Below are positions 40,370-49,598 of a stretch of DNA of 64,000 nucleotides, piece by piece. The DNA is from Pseudomonas parafulva (lineage in GTDB: Bacteria > Pseudomonadota > Gammaproteobacteria > Pseudomonadales > Pseudomonadaceae), in NCBI RefSeq assembly GCF_002021815.1, contig NZ_CP019952.1, positions 3,193,001 through 3,257,000 on the forward strand, read 5' to 3'. A program made the position numbers and the translations under genes. The notes beneath the pieces are model-generated. The model was not told the origin of the DNA, ran no database searches, and was given only the letters and a program-made list of their open reading frames with translations. Every line of letters begins with the position of its first letter. The stretch's first letter is position 1.

Positions 40370-43300
40370 TCAGCCCCTGGCGTACTGCAACACCACTTCC
40401 AATGGATGACGCATCGGCCGCCCAGCCATGCGCTTGACCTGGCTGCGGCAGGAATAACCGGTCGCCAATGGCTCCCCCTCCTTATCCAGTTTCAGCGCCC
40501 AGGACTGTTCGAAGATGTTCTTTGAGGTCTGCTGATTACGCGCCTCGTGTCCATAGGTACCTGACATGCCGCAGCAGCCGGTGGCCTCGGTGATCAGCTT
40601 GAGCCCAATGCGTTCGAACACCTGCTCCCACTGCCGGGTACTGGCAGGGGCGTTGGTCTTCTCGGTGCAATGGGCCATCAGACGGAAGGTGGACGTGCAC
40701 CCTGCCGCTTGCTCGGGCAGTGCGCCCAGCAGCCATTCCTGAGGCAACAGCACAGTGGGGCACCCCTCGAGCCCAGGCACTTTCAGGTATTCCTGGCGAT
40801 AGACGAGGGTCATGGCCGGATCCAGCCCGACCAACGGTACGCCGCAGTCAGCCAACGCCTTGAGCTGGGCGGCATTGCGCACGGCGGCCTTGGCGAAGGC
40901 ACCCAGAAAGCCCTGAACATGCAGTGGCTTGCCATTGGCACTGTACGGTGCCAAGTAAACCTTGTGGCCCAGGCGATGCGCCAAGTCGATGAATGCCGAC
41001 AGCAACGGCGTCTCGAAGTAACGGGTGAAGGCATCTTGCACCAGCACGATGCTGCGCTCGCGTTGGGCAGGCGTCAGTTCGCGCAGCGCCGGCACCGTAG
41101 CCATGCCCACGCCACAGCGTGTCAGGGTCGCCTGGAAGTTGAAACGGCTGATCAACGGGCTATCGACCATGCCTACCTGCTCGGCCAGCAGGCGGCTGAC
41201 CCATTTCGAGCTCATCACCGCGTTGTACAGACCAGGCGCATGGGCCAGATAGGGGATGGTGAACTCCAGCGAGCCGATCAAGTAGTCACGCAGAGGGCGC
41301 TGGTACCGGGTGTGGTACAGCTCGAGAAAACGCGAGCGAAAATCAGGTACGTTGACCTTGATCGGGCACTGCCCTGCGCAGGACTTGCAGGCCAGGCAGC
41401 CAGCCATTGCGTCATAAACTTCATGGGAAAAGTCAGCCTGACCCTGGCGCCGCGCCCGCTCGTTGCGCAACCGCGCAGGCAGCCCTTTGATCCATGAAAC
41501 CGGCTTGCGCGCCACCTCCAATACATCCACGCCCGCATCACCCTGCAGGCGCAACCACTCGCGCATGAGCGAAGCCCGCCCTTTGGGCGAGTGCCGACGT
41601 TCACGAGTCGCCTTCCACGACGGGCACATGGCGTCGTTCGGGTCGTAGTTGTAGCAGGCACCGTTGCCGTTGCAATGCACGGCGCTGCCATAGGCCTGCC
41701 AGACCCGCTCATCGATGGTGCGGTCCAACTCGCCACGCAAGGTCACGCCATCGACCTTGGTCAGGCCCTCGCTGGCACCGGGCGGTGTGCAGATCTTGCC
41801 GGGGTTGAGCTGGTTGTGCGGGTCGAACGCGCCTTTGAGGCGCTGCAGTGCCGGGTACAGCTCGCCAAAATACTCGGGCACGTACTCAGAACGCAGGCCC
41901 TTGCCATGCTCGCCCCACAACAAACCGCCGTAGCGACGGGTCAACGCAGCCACCGCATCGGAGACAGGCTTGACCAAGGCCGCCTGAGCCGGGTCCTTCA
42001 TGTCCAGCGCGGGGCGCACGTGCAGCACGCCGGCATCGACGTGGCCGAACATGCCGTACGCCAACCCGTAGCCGTCGAGCAAGGCACGGAACTCGGCGAT
42101 GTAGTCGGCGAGTTTTTCCGGTGGCACCGCCGTATCCTCGACGAAGGGCTGCGGCCGCACTTCGCCTTCGACATTGCCCAGCAGGCCGACCGAGCGCTTG
42201 CGCATGGCGTAGACGCGGGTCACCGCCTCAGCGCCCTCGGCCAGCGTATGGCCGAGACGCTCGACGCTGGTGTCGGCGCGCAAGTGATCGATAAACGCCT
42301 GGACCTTGGCGTTGACCTCGATGGTGTCATCACCGCAGAACTCGACCAGGTTGATGCCCAGCGTGGGGCGCTCGGGGTCGGCCGGGAAATACTCGGCCAC
42401 GCTGTGCCAGACGATGTCCTTCATCGCCAGCCCGAGCACTTTGGAATCGACGGTCTCGATGGACAGCGGCCGCTGCGCCATCAAGGCATTGGCATCGCGC
42501 AGCGCGTCCATGAAGCTTGCGTACCGTACGTTCACCAGGACGGCATACTTGGGAATCGGCAGCACGTTGAGCTTGGCCTCGACCACATACCCCAGCGACC
42601 CCTCGGCGCCGCACAGCACACTGTTGAGGTTGAAGCGGCCCTGCTCGTCGCGCAGGTGCGCCAGGTCGTAGCCGGTCAGGCAGCGATTAAGCGGGGGAAA
42701 GGTGGTGCGGATGAGTTCAGCCTGGGTATCGCAGATATCCAGGGCCGTGCGGTACACCTGACCCACGCGACCGGGCGCCGTACACGCAGCCTGCAGCGCC
42801 TCTTCGTCGAGCGGCAGGCTGTGCAGGCGTTCCCCCCCGAGCAGGATGCTGTGCAGCTCAAGCACATGGTCGCGCGTTTTGCCATAGGTGCAACTGCCCT
42901 GCCCGCTGGCGTCGGTGTTGATCATGCCACCCACGGTCGCCCGGTTCGACGTGGACAGTTCAGGCGCAAAGAACAAGCCATGGGGTTTGAGGGCGGCGTT
43001 GAGCTGGTCCTTGACCACACCCGCCTGCACCCGCACCCAACGCTGCTCGGCATTGATTTCAAGAATGCCGTTCATGTGCCGCGACAGGTCCACGACCACG
43101 CCATCGGTCAACGACTGGCCATTGGTGCCCGTGCCGCCGCCGCGCGGGGTCAGTTTGATCGCCTGGAAACGCGGCTCGCCCATCAGCGTGGCGACCCGCG
43201 CCACGTCATCGGCGTCCAGGGGGAACACCGCGGCCTGCGGCAGACGCTGGTAGATGGAGTTGTCGGTGGCCAGGACGGTTCGGGTACCGTAGTCGGCGCT

Positions 43301-43390
43301 GATCTGGCCACGGAAACCACTGTCACGCAGGGCTTGGAGAAATGCCGGGTAGTCGGCGTCAGGGGCAACGGTAGGTAGCTGGGCGATCAT
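40370..43390 (-). CDS. ydiJ: Large FAD/4Fe-4S oxidoreductase (YdiJ-type D-2-hydroxyacid dehydrogenase)
   Basis: This 1006-residue fusion has an FAD-binding PCMH/GlcD-like half at about 30-600 (LTPRGGGTGTNGQSLTDGVV, ATVGGMINTDASGQG, GEHGKGLRSEYVPEYFG), a cysteine-bearing ferredoxin-type domain around 620-760 (CNGNGACYNY, CLACKSCAGQCPIKV), and C-terminal CCG-type cysteine motifs (ATGCCGMSGTYGHE). The layout is that of E. coli YdiJ, reported as a D-2-hydroxyglutarate dehydrogenase, which may be its role here. The ATG at 43390 begins MIAQLPTVAP; the frame upstream of it has no ribosome site. A LysR gene is divergent across 150 bp. Confidence 0.85.
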   Translation of the reverse strand: MIAQLPTVAPDADYPAFLQALRDSGFRGQISADYGTRTVLATDNSIYQRLPQAAVFPLDADDVARVATLMGEPRFQAIKLTPRGGGTGTNGQSLTDGVVVDLSRHMNGILEINAEQRWVRVQAGVVKDQLNAALKPHGLFFAPELSTSNRATVGGMINTDASGQGSCTYGKTRDHVLELHSILLGGERLHSLPLDEEALQAACTAPGRVGQVYRTALDICDTQAELIRTTFPPLNRCLTGYDLAHLRDEQGRFNLNSVLCGAEGSLGYVVEAKLNVLPIPKYAVLVNVRYASFMDALRDANALMAQRPLSIETVDSKVLGLAMKDIVWHSVAEYFPADPERPTLGINLVEFCGDDTIEVNAKVQAFIDHLRADTSVERLGHTLAEGAEAVTRVYAMRKRSVGLLGNVEGEVRPQPFVEDTAVPPEKLADYIAEFRALLDGYGLAYGMFGHVDAGVLHVRPALDMKDPAQAALVKPVSDAVAALTRRYGGLLWGEHGKGLRSEYVPEYFGELYPALQRLKGAFDPHNQLNPGKICTPPGASEGLTKVDGVTLRGELDRTIDERVWQAYGSAVHCNGNGACYNYDPNDAMCPSWKATRERRHSPKGRASLMREWLRLQGDAGVDVLEVARKPVSWIKGLPARLRNERARRQGQADFSHEVYDAMAGCLACKSCAGQCPIKVNVPDFRSRFLELYHTRYQRPLRDYLIGSLEFTIPYLAHAPGLYNAVMSSKWVSRLLAEQVGMVDSPLISRFNFQATLTRCGVGMATVPALRELTPAQRERSIVLVQDAFTRYFETPLLSAFIDLAHRLGHKVYLAPYSANGKPLHVQGFLGAFAKAAVRNAAQLKALADCGVPLVGLDPAMTLVYRQEYLKVPGLEGCPTVLLPQEWLLGALPEQAAGCTSTFRLMAHCTEKTNAPASTRQWEQVFERIGLKLITEATGCCGMSGTYGHEARNQQTSKNIFEQSWALKLDKEGEPLATGYSCRSQVKRMAGRPMRHPLEVVLQYARG

Positions 43391-43540
43391 CGAAGGACGG
43401 CCTCGGAATAGGGCTGATTCACGGAAAAGATGTCGTGGCGGCATGGGTGGTGCCGGCAACGGTGACGTATGTGGCAATGTTCCTGTAGTTTTGCGCCAGG
43501 GGCAAACGGATAATCCTGCCGCTATCGATGACTTTCATGA

Positions 43541-44425
43541 ATGAATTACCGCCACCTGACCCCGTCCATGTCCCTGCTGCTGGCCTTCGAGGCGGCCGCC
43601 AGGCACCAGAGCTACACCCGCGCCGCCACTGAACTGTCGCTGACCCAGAGCGCGGTCAGCCGGCAGGTTCAGGCGCTGGAACAGCAACTGGGCCTTACCC
43701 TGTTTCGCCGCGAGGGTCGCCAGGTACGGTTGACGGACGTCGGCCGGCTGTACCAGCGCGAGCTCAGCGAAGCACTGGGCCGCATTCGGGGCGCGACCCT
43801 CCAGGCGCTGGCCTACCAGTCCGGGGTCGGCACACTGCGCCTGGCCACCCTGCCCACCTTTGGCTCCAAATGGCTGTTGCCGCGCCTGAACGACTTCTAC
43901 AAGGCGCACCCTGGCATGCTCGTGCACTTGCATTCACGGATCGAAGCCATCGACTTCGACACCAGCGAGATCGACGCCGCCATTGGCGTGGCCAGCCGTG
44001 ACCTGCCGGGGCTGATCAGCCATCGCCTGCATGCCGAGGAGCTGCTGGTGATTCTCCCGGCGCAGGCCGCGAACGAACAACCGCACTGGAGCCCCACCCG
44101 CATCAGCGAGCAGTTGCTGTTGAACGTGGCCAACAACCCCCATGCCTGGGGTGAATGGTTCTCGCACCACGGCCTGCCCCACCGAAGCATGCGCCTGGGC
44201 CCCAGCTTCGAGTTGACCTCGCACTTGATTCAGGCCGTGCAGGCGGGGATTGGGGTGGGCCTGGTGCCCCGCGTGCTCGTGCAAGACGAGCTGGCCAAAG
44301 GAGCGCTGTACAGCCCAGGCCTGGCATTCGCCAGTCAGCGCAGTTATTACCTGATCTATCCACCGCGTAACGAGGCGCTACCTTCGCTGCGGGCGTTCAG
44401 GGCGTGGCTGCTGGAACAGATCTGA
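43541..44425 (+). CDS. LysR-family transcriptional regulator (GcvA-like)
   Basis: This 294-residue protein has an N-terminal winged helix (LLLAFEAAARHQSYTRAATE to RQVQALEQQLGLTLFRREGR, about 10-70) and a periplasmic-binding-like effector domain (about 95-294). The GTLRLATLPTFGSKWLLPRL segment resembles the GcvA/AmpR subgroup. It is divergent from the large FAD/Fe-S dehydrogenase gene, so that gene is the likely target. The effector is unknown. A terminator follows. Confidence 0.88.
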   Translation: MNYRHLTPSMSLLLAFEAAARHQSYTRAATELSLTQSAVSRQVQALEQQLGLTLFRREGRQVRLTDVGRLYQRELSEALGRIRGATLQALAYQSGVGTLRLATLPTFGSKWLLPRLNDFYKAHPGMLVHLHSRIEAIDFDTSEIDAAIGVASRDLPGLISHRLHAEELLVILPAQAANEQPHWSPTRISEQLLLNVANNPHAWGEWFSHHGLPHRSMRLGPSFELTSHLIQAVQAGIGVGLVPRVLVQDELAKGALYSPGLAFASQRSYYLIYPPRNEALPSLRAFRAWLLEQI

Positions 44426-44439
44426 CACGCAGAAAAGAA

Positions 44440-44470
44440 GAAACCCGAAGCGGGCAACGCTTCGGGTTTC
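44440..44470. terminator. Bidirectional terminator LysR gene / aroP
   Basis: GAAACCCGAAGC / GCTTCGGGTTTC is a perfect 12-bp stem around a 7-base loop, placed between the convergent LysR and permease genes. Confidence 0.88.
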
Positions 44471-44489
44471 GCATGCGGCTGTACGATGC

Positions 44490-45908
44490 TTATTTGGCGG
44501 TGCTGCCAATGGCCGCAGGGACAACGCCCTTGCGCCGTGACTTGATGACATAAGCGACGAACATGCAGAGCAACCAGACCGGAATGGCGTAGACGGAAAC
44601 CTGGATACCCGGAATCTGCAGCATGATGCCCAGGATCAGGACCACGAACGCCAGCACCACATAGTTGCCATAGGGGTACCACAGCGCCTTGAACAGGGGT
44701 TTCTGGCCCGTGCGGTTGAGGTGCTGGCGGAACTTGAGGTGCGAGTAGCTGATCATGGCCCAGTTGATCACCAGGGTGGCCACGACCAGCGACATCAGCA
44801 GCTCCAGCGCGCTGGAAGGCATCAGGTAGTTGAGCAGCACGGCGATCAGGGTTACGGCCGCCGACACCAGAATCGAACGCACCGGTACGCCACGCTTGTC
44901 GACCTTGGCCAGGGCAGCCGGCGCATCGCCCTGCTCGGCCATGCCCAGCAACATGCGGGCATTGCAGTAGGTGCCGCTGTTGTACACCGACAAGGCCGCG
45001 GTCAGGACCACGAAGTTCAGCAGGTTGGCGGCCACATCGCTGCCCAGCAACGAGAACACCTGCACGAACGGGCTGCTGCCGTAGCTGCCGCCGGAGGCAT
45101 CGATGCTGGCGACCAAGGTGTCCCATGGCGTGAGCGACAACAGGATCACCAACGCGCCGACGTAGAAAATCAGGATACGGTAGATGACCTGGTTGATGGC
45201 CTTGGGGATCACGGTCTTGGGCTTGTCAGCTTCTGCGGCCGTGAAGCCGAGCATCTCCAGCCCCCCGAACGAGAACATGATGAACGCCAAGGCCATCACC
45301 AACCCACTGACCCCATGGGGGAAGAAGCCACCGTGCGACCACAGGTTGGCCACGGTCGCGTCAGGCCCGCCGCTGCCGCTGGTCAGCAGGTAGGCACCCA
45401 GGCCGATCATGCTGACAATGGCCACCACCTTGATGATGGCAAACCAGAACTCGGCCTCGCCGAAGAACTTCACGTTCATCAGGTTGATGGCGTTGATCAG
45501 CACGAAGAAGGCAGCGGCTGTCACCCAGGTAGGGATTTCCGGCCACCAGTAGTGCACGTACTTGCCCACGGCAGACAGTTCGGACATGCCCACCAGGATG
45601 TACAGCACCCAGCAGTTCCAGCCCGACAGGAAGCCGGCAAAGCCCCCCCAGTAGGTATGGGCGAAATGGCTGAACGATCCGGCCACGGGCTCCTCGACGA
45701 TCATTTCGCCCAACTGGCGCATGATCATGAAAGCGATGAAGCCACAGATCGCGTAGCCCAGGATCATCGAGGGCCCGGCGGATTTCATCACGCCTGCCGA
45801 ACCCAGGAACAGGCCGGTACCGATGGCGCCACCCAAAGCGATCAACTGAATATGGCGGTTCTTCAGGCCCCGCTTGAGCTCGCCTGAATGCTTGTCGTGT
45901 CCACTCAT
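44490..45908 (-). CDS. aroP: Aromatic amino acid permease, AroP-type APC transporter
   Basis: This inner-membrane amino acid:H+ symporter of the APC family has 472 residues and about 12 helices. The N-terminal signature is LKRGLKNRHIQLIALGGAIG, then GTGLFLGSAGVMKSAGPS, and GFTAAEADKPKTVIPKAINQ lies in the middle, as in AroP/PheP/GabP-type permeases. Specificity cannot be proved by sequence, but the second aroP-type gene near phh in P. putida is the likely orthologue. The ATG at 45908 (MSGHDKHS) follows AGGTGA; two upstream ATGs lack a ribosome site. A PhhR box lies far upstream at 46395-46412. Confidence 0.88.
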   Translation of the reverse strand: MSGHDKHSGELKRGLKNRHIQLIALGGAIGTGLFLGSAGVMKSAGPSMILGYAICGFIAFMIMRQLGEMIVEEPVAGSFSHFAHTYWGGFAGFLSGWNCWVLYILVGMSELSAVGKYVHYWWPEIPTWVTAAAFFVLINAINLMNVKFFGEAEFWFAIIKVVAIVSMIGLGAYLLTSGSGGPDATVANLWSHGGFFPHGVSGLVMALAFIMFSFGGLEMLGFTAAEADKPKTVIPKAINQVIYRILIFYVGALVILLSLTPWDTLVASIDASGGSYGSSPFVQVFSLLGSDVAANLLNFVVLTAALSVYNSGTYCNARMLLGMAEQGDAPAALAKVDKRGVPVRSILVSAAVTLIAVLLNYLMPSSALELLMSLVVATLVINWAMISYSHLKFRQHLNRTGQKPLFKALWYPYGNYVVLAFVVLILGIMLQIPGIQVSVYAIPVWLLCMFVAYVIKSRRKGVVPAAIGSTAK

Positions 45909-45981
45909 GAACGAAGTCACCTGCATTGTTTTTATCTGTGACGGAATCGGACCCACCGCGCTCGTGGCGCAGCGGAATGGG

Positions 45982-45997
45982 CAAGGTGGTCACCTTG
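45982..45997. promoter_or_regulatory. Dyad close to the aroP start
   Basis: CAAGGTG-GT-CACCTTG is a perfect 7-bp inverted repeat about 74 bp upstream of the chosen start codon. It could be an operator or a leader hairpin. Confidence 0.4.
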
Positions 45998-46394
45998 TTT
46001 CCTGAGGGTGAAACTGCGCGGTCGAGTCAACCGGGCGGGGTCAGGAGTGCGCGGTACGCAAGGGGGTCACAGGTAAAACGCGGCGCACTGTATAACCCTG
46101 CGAGCGCGCAGGCGTCAACGCGTTGCGTGGTTTCCGGCGGAAAAAACGCAGCGTTCCTGGGGTAATGGCCTTTGTGGGCGAGGTGATCGGCGTACATGGC
46201 GCCTCCAATTGTTGTTTTATCAACCGGCTCTGCGGCGGGCTGTTGCACGGGGCAATGAGGGCTATAACACCTTGGGGCCGGGGTTTAGGCAAGATAGGGA
46301 CGGGGCTGACGGCGCAACCGAGCACCCGTGCTCCGGCAAGCTTTCTTTACGCCCGGGGAAGTTTTCCGATTTGCTGCGAGAATTGGTCGATGCT

Positions 46395-46412
46395 TGTAAA
46401 AAAATCCTTACA
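46395..46412. promoter_or_regulatory. Distal PhhR (TyrR-type) box for aroP
   Basis: TGTAAA-N6-CTTACA is the same form as the box before phhA, flanked by symmetric CT and AG. It lies 487 bp upstream of the aroP start, and only aroP runs away from it, since rluB ends towards it. Confidence 0.7.
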
Positions 46413-46719
46413 AGCTGGCAATCTGAGTTGCCAAACGAACGAAATGGCTTTTCGCCCAACGGGTTACGCTCGGTCCATGAATTGCGCGAGAGCAGCCGAA
46501 TTGCACCGTCTGGTGGGTTGCATCTGGACAGGAGCGCAGTTCAGGTAGCTGGTTGCACATTGGGGCCGCTTCGCGCCCCATCGTCAGCCAACTGACTCCT
46601 GCTCATCGCGAGTTACTCGCCGAGTGCAGAAGCCGGCTTGCCGGCAATGAGCTGCGCAGCAGCCCCAATGTGTTCAGCGTCGGTACACAGGCAAGGGCCA
46701 TCATGATGGCCCCGCAGGC

Positions 46720-47787
46720 TCAGCCGCGCGGCTTGCCGCGACCACGGCCAGCTGGCTTGTCACCCTCGGGCTTGGCCGGGCGCTTGCGCATTTCGCTCGG
46801 GCGCTCGGCCACTGCGCTGCCACGGTTGCCTTTGCGTGGCGACTCTTCGCGCGTCGGGCGTGCTGGGCGCTCGCCGGCCGCTGCGCCGTCCTGGGCTGGG
46901 CGCAGGCTACGCACGCGCTCACCACGGCCCAGGGGGCGGGACGATTTGCGCTGCAGGCGCTCCATCTTGTCCTTGGCCTTGAGCTTCATGGCCGGCAACG
47001 CCACGGGCTGCAAGCCCACCTCGGCCGCCAGGATGTCAATTTCACCCTGGGTCATTTCACGCCAGCGGCCCATGGGCAAGTCCGAGTTGAGGAACACCGG
47101 GCCAAAGCGCACACGCTTCAGGCGGCTGACCACCATGCCCTGCGACTCCCACAGGCGACGCACCTCACGGTTACGGCCTTCCATCACCACGCAGTGGTAC
47201 CAGTGGTTGAAGCCTTCGCCGCCTGGTGCCTTTTGGATGTCGGTGAACTTGGCCGGGCCGTCCTCGAGCATGACACCCGCCTTCAGGCGCTCGAGCATCT
47301 CGTCGTCCACTTCCCCACGTACGCGCACGGCGTATTCGCGGTCCATTTCGTACGACGGGTGCATCAGGCGGTTGGCCAGCTCACCGTCGGTGGTGAACAG
47401 CAGCAGACCGGTGGTGTTGATGTCCAGACGGCCGATGTTGATCCAGCGACCTTCCTTGGGGCGTGGCAGGCGATCGAACACGGTCGGGCGACCTTCCGGG
47501 TCGTCGCGGGTGCAGATCTCGCCATCGGGCTTGTTGTACATGATCACCCGGCGCGTCGCCTCGGCCGCCTCTTCACGCTTGATCAGCTTGCCGTCCACAG
47601 CAATGGCGTCATGCAGGTCGACGCGCTGGCCAAGGGTGGCTGCAACGCCGTTGACCTTGATGCGGCCCTGGCTGATCCAGGCCTCGACGTCACGGCGCGA
47701 GCCCACGCCAATGCGCGCGAGAACTTTCTGCAGCTTCTCGCCAACAGGTGGGGTGATCTGGGTATCTTGCAGGTCTTGCTCACTCAT
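46720..47787 (-). CDS. rluB: 23S rRNA pseudouridine 2605 synthase RluB
   Basis: RluB makes pseudouridine 2605 in 23S rRNA. The product has 355 residues: an S4 RNA-binding domain at about 15-75 (KLQKVLARIGVGSRRDVEAWI), the RsuA-family catalytic domain at about 80-250 with the nucleophile Asp in GRLDINTTGLLLFT, and a long basic, Pro/Arg/Gly-rich C-terminal tail that may bind RNA. It is downstream of scpB, separated by 193 bp, in the conserved scpA-scpB-rluB order. Confidence 0.94.
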   Translation of the reverse strand: MSEQDLQDTQITPPVGEKLQKVLARIGVGSRRDVEAWISQGRIKVNGVAATLGQRVDLHDAIAVDGKLIKREEAAEATRRVIMYNKPDGEICTRDDPEGRPTVFDRLPRPKEGRWINIGRLDINTTGLLLFTTDGELANRLMHPSYEMDREYAVRVRGEVDDEMLERLKAGVMLEDGPAKFTDIQKAPGGEGFNHWYHCVVMEGRNREVRRLWESQGMVVSRLKRVRFGPVFLNSDLPMGRWREMTQGEIDILAAEVGLQPVALPAMKLKAKDKMERLQRKSSRPLGRGERVRSLRPAQDGAAAGERPARPTREESPRKGNRGSAVAERPSEMRKRPAKPEGDKPAGRGRGKPRG

Positions 47788-47980
47788 CTGGGCACCTCCC
47801 GGTGTAGGAATGAAAACAGGTTTCTGGCAACGAACGCGCCAAAAGGCCGCGCATCATACGTGGTTCGCCGCATGAATGCATGGGAGGGTAGAAGCTTTTA
47901 CACCCCTTGCCAGGACTTTCTGCCAGGCGGGCCCTGGTCGGCGGCCAGGCCCCTGGCCACAGCAGATGGCGTTGCGGCGT

Positions 47981-48757
47981 TCAGGCCTGCTCGTTCTGCT
48001 CCCCCTCCAGCGATGCTTCGGCACCAGGGTCGTGCTGGAGCACGTCGTCGAAATCGGTCTTGAGGCCCTGCTCCATGGCGTCGAGCTCCACGAGCAGGCT
48101 GCGAAAGCTGGTCTCGTCCTTGACCGGTTCAGCCTCTTCGTCCTCGCCCAGGCTGGCGTCGGCCAGGGCCTGCAAGTGCGCCGGTACCGGGGCGTCGTCC
48201 GGGTCGAGCGCGGGCTCGGGCTCCATCTCGCGCAATTCGGCCAGTGCTGGCAGCTCATCCAGGCTGCGGAGGTTGAAATGATCCAGAAACGCCTTGGTCG
48301 TGGCGAACAGGGCCGGCCGCCCGGGCACTTCCCGATGGCCCACCACGCGTATCCACTCGCGCTCGACCAACGTCTTGACGATGTTGCTGTTGACCGCCAC
48401 GCCACGCACGTCCTCGATTTCACCACGGGTGATGGGCTGGCGATAGGCGATCAGCGCCAGGGTCTCGAGCAGCGCCCGGGAGTAGCGCTGCGGGCGCTCT
48501 TCCCACAGCCGGCCGACCCAAGGGGCGTAATCCTCGCGAATCTGCAGCCGATAACCATTGGCCACTTCCTTGAGCTCGAACGCACGACCGGCGCACGACT
48601 TGCCCAGCACCTCGAGTGCGCGCTTGAATGTCTTCGGCTCGGGCCGCTCGGGCTCCTCGAACAGCTCGTACAGGCGCTCGAGCGATTGTGGCTTGCCAGA
48701 GGCCAGCAGGAAGGCTTCGATCAGCGGGGCCAGGTCGCGGGGGTCATTCAGGTTCAT
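47981..48757 (-). CDS. scpB: Segregation and condensation protein ScpB
   Basis: ScpB is a winged-helix kleisin-binding subunit of the SMC-ScpAB condensin, which compacts and segregates chromosomes. The product has 258 residues: two winged helices at about 1-170 (LIEAFLLASGKPQSLERLYELF, LALIAYRQPITRGEIEDVRG, VTTKAFLDHFNLRSL) and an acidic tail longer than in Gram-positive homologues. The ATG at 48757 overlaps the end of scpA by 14 bp, so the two are translationally linked. Confidence 0.93.
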   Translation of the reverse strand: MNLNDPRDLAPLIEAFLLASGKPQSLERLYELFEEPERPEPKTFKRALEVLGKSCAGRAFELKEVANGYRLQIREDYAPWVGRLWEERPQRYSRALLETLALIAYRQPITRGEIEDVRGVAVNSNIVKTLVEREWIRVVGHREVPGRPALFATTKAFLDHFNLRSLDELPALAELREMEPEPALDPDDAPVPAHLQALADASLGEDEEAEPVKDETSFRSLLVELDAMEQGLKTDFDDVLQHDPGAEASLEGEQNEQA

Positions 48758-49598
48758 GGGCGTCTTCAGCAGGAGCAGGGCGTAACCGCACATGGATGGC
48801 GGCAAAGGCTTCATTTTGCACCAGTTCGACGAGGCTTTCCTTTACTAGTTCCAACACAGCCATGAACGTGACCACCACCCCCAGCTTGCCTTCATCGGGG
48901 GCGAACAGATCGATGAAGGCCACGAAACCTCCGTCTTTCAAGCGTTCCAGCACCTGCCCCATGCGCTCTCGGGTCGAAAGGGTCTCTCGGCTGATCTGGT
49001 GGCTTTCGAACAGGTCGTTGCGGCGCATCACTTCGGCCATGGATGCCAGCAGCTCCGGCAGGCTGACCTGCGGCAACAGTTTACGTACCTTTGCCTGGGG
49101 CGCCTCCAGGCACGGCACGACCAGGTCACGACCGACCCTGGGCAACCCGTCCAGTCCCTCAGCGGCAGCCTTGAAGCGTTCATACTCCTGGAGGCGTCGG
49201 ATCAGCTCGGCGCGCGGGTCGCCCTCCTCCTCCTCGACCGTGACGCTGCGCGGCAGCAGCATGCGCGACTTGATTTCAGCCAGCATGGCGGCCATCACCA
49301 GGTACTCGGCAGCCAGCTCAAGGCGCACGGTTTTCATCAACTCGACGTAGCCCATGTACTGGCGCGTGATTTCTGCCACCGGGATATCGAGGATGTCGAT
49401 GTTCTGCTTGCGAATCAGGTACAGCAGCAGGTCCAGCGGCCCTTCAAACGCTTCGAGAATGACCTCCAGGGCATCGGGGGGTATGTACAAGTCCAGCGGC
49501 AGCTCGGTCACGGCCTCGCCGTAGACCAGTGCCAGCTGCAACTGGCCTGGCAGCTCGGCAGGCGCAGCCGTTGCCTGGGCTAACGGTTCGGAGGTCAC
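48744..49598 (-). CDS. scpA: Segregation and condensation protein ScpA
   Basis: ScpA is the kleisin that bridges SMC heads in the SMC-ScpAB condensin. The product has 284 residues with the N-terminal FEGPLDLLLYLIRKQNIDI and the C-terminal winged-helix region (VVTFMAVLELVKE). The GTG start shares a GTGA with the stop of the upstream Sua5-like gene, which argues for this start; about 50 residues precede the FEGPLD motif. P. putida usually relies on MksB as well as SMC; no smc gene is in the window. Confidence 0.93.
   Translation of the reverse strand: MTSEPLAQATAAPAELPGQLQLALVYGEAVTELPLDLYIPPDALEVILEAFEGPLDLLLYLIRKQNIDILDIPVAEITRQYMGYVELMKTVRLELAAEYLVMAAMLAEIKSRMLLPRSVTVEEEEGDPRAELIRRLQEYERFKAAAEGLDGLPRVGRDLVVPCLEAPQAKVRKLLPQVSLPELLASMAEVMRRNDLFESHQISRETLSTRERMGQVLERLKDGGFVAFIDLFAPDEGKLGVVVTFMAVLELVKESLVELVQNEAFAAIHVRLRPAPAEDAHEPE

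Larger units (their letters stand above)
45909..46719. promoter_or_regulatory. Long upstream region of the aroP-type gene
   Basis: This 811-bp gap between rluB (ends 46720) and aroP (starts 45908) has no supported gene. It holds a dyad CAAGGTG-GT-CACCTTG at 45982-45997 close to the permease start, a TyrR-type box at 46395-46412, a REP-like GC stretch near 46625-46670, and an 18-bp palindrome GGGCCATCATGATGGCCC at 46695-46712 by the rluB stop. Frames of 60-140 codons here lack ribosome sites. Confidence 0.55.

Noticed and set aside
41591..43378. 595-codon plus-strand frame opposite the FAD/Fe-S dehydrogenase
   Set aside because: Mirror frame of a conserved enzyme; its composition is typical of the antisense of high-GC genes.
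46123..46595. Frames of about 130-140 codons upstream of aroP
   Set aside because: No ribosome site or family pattern, and the interval contains regulatory dyads instead.
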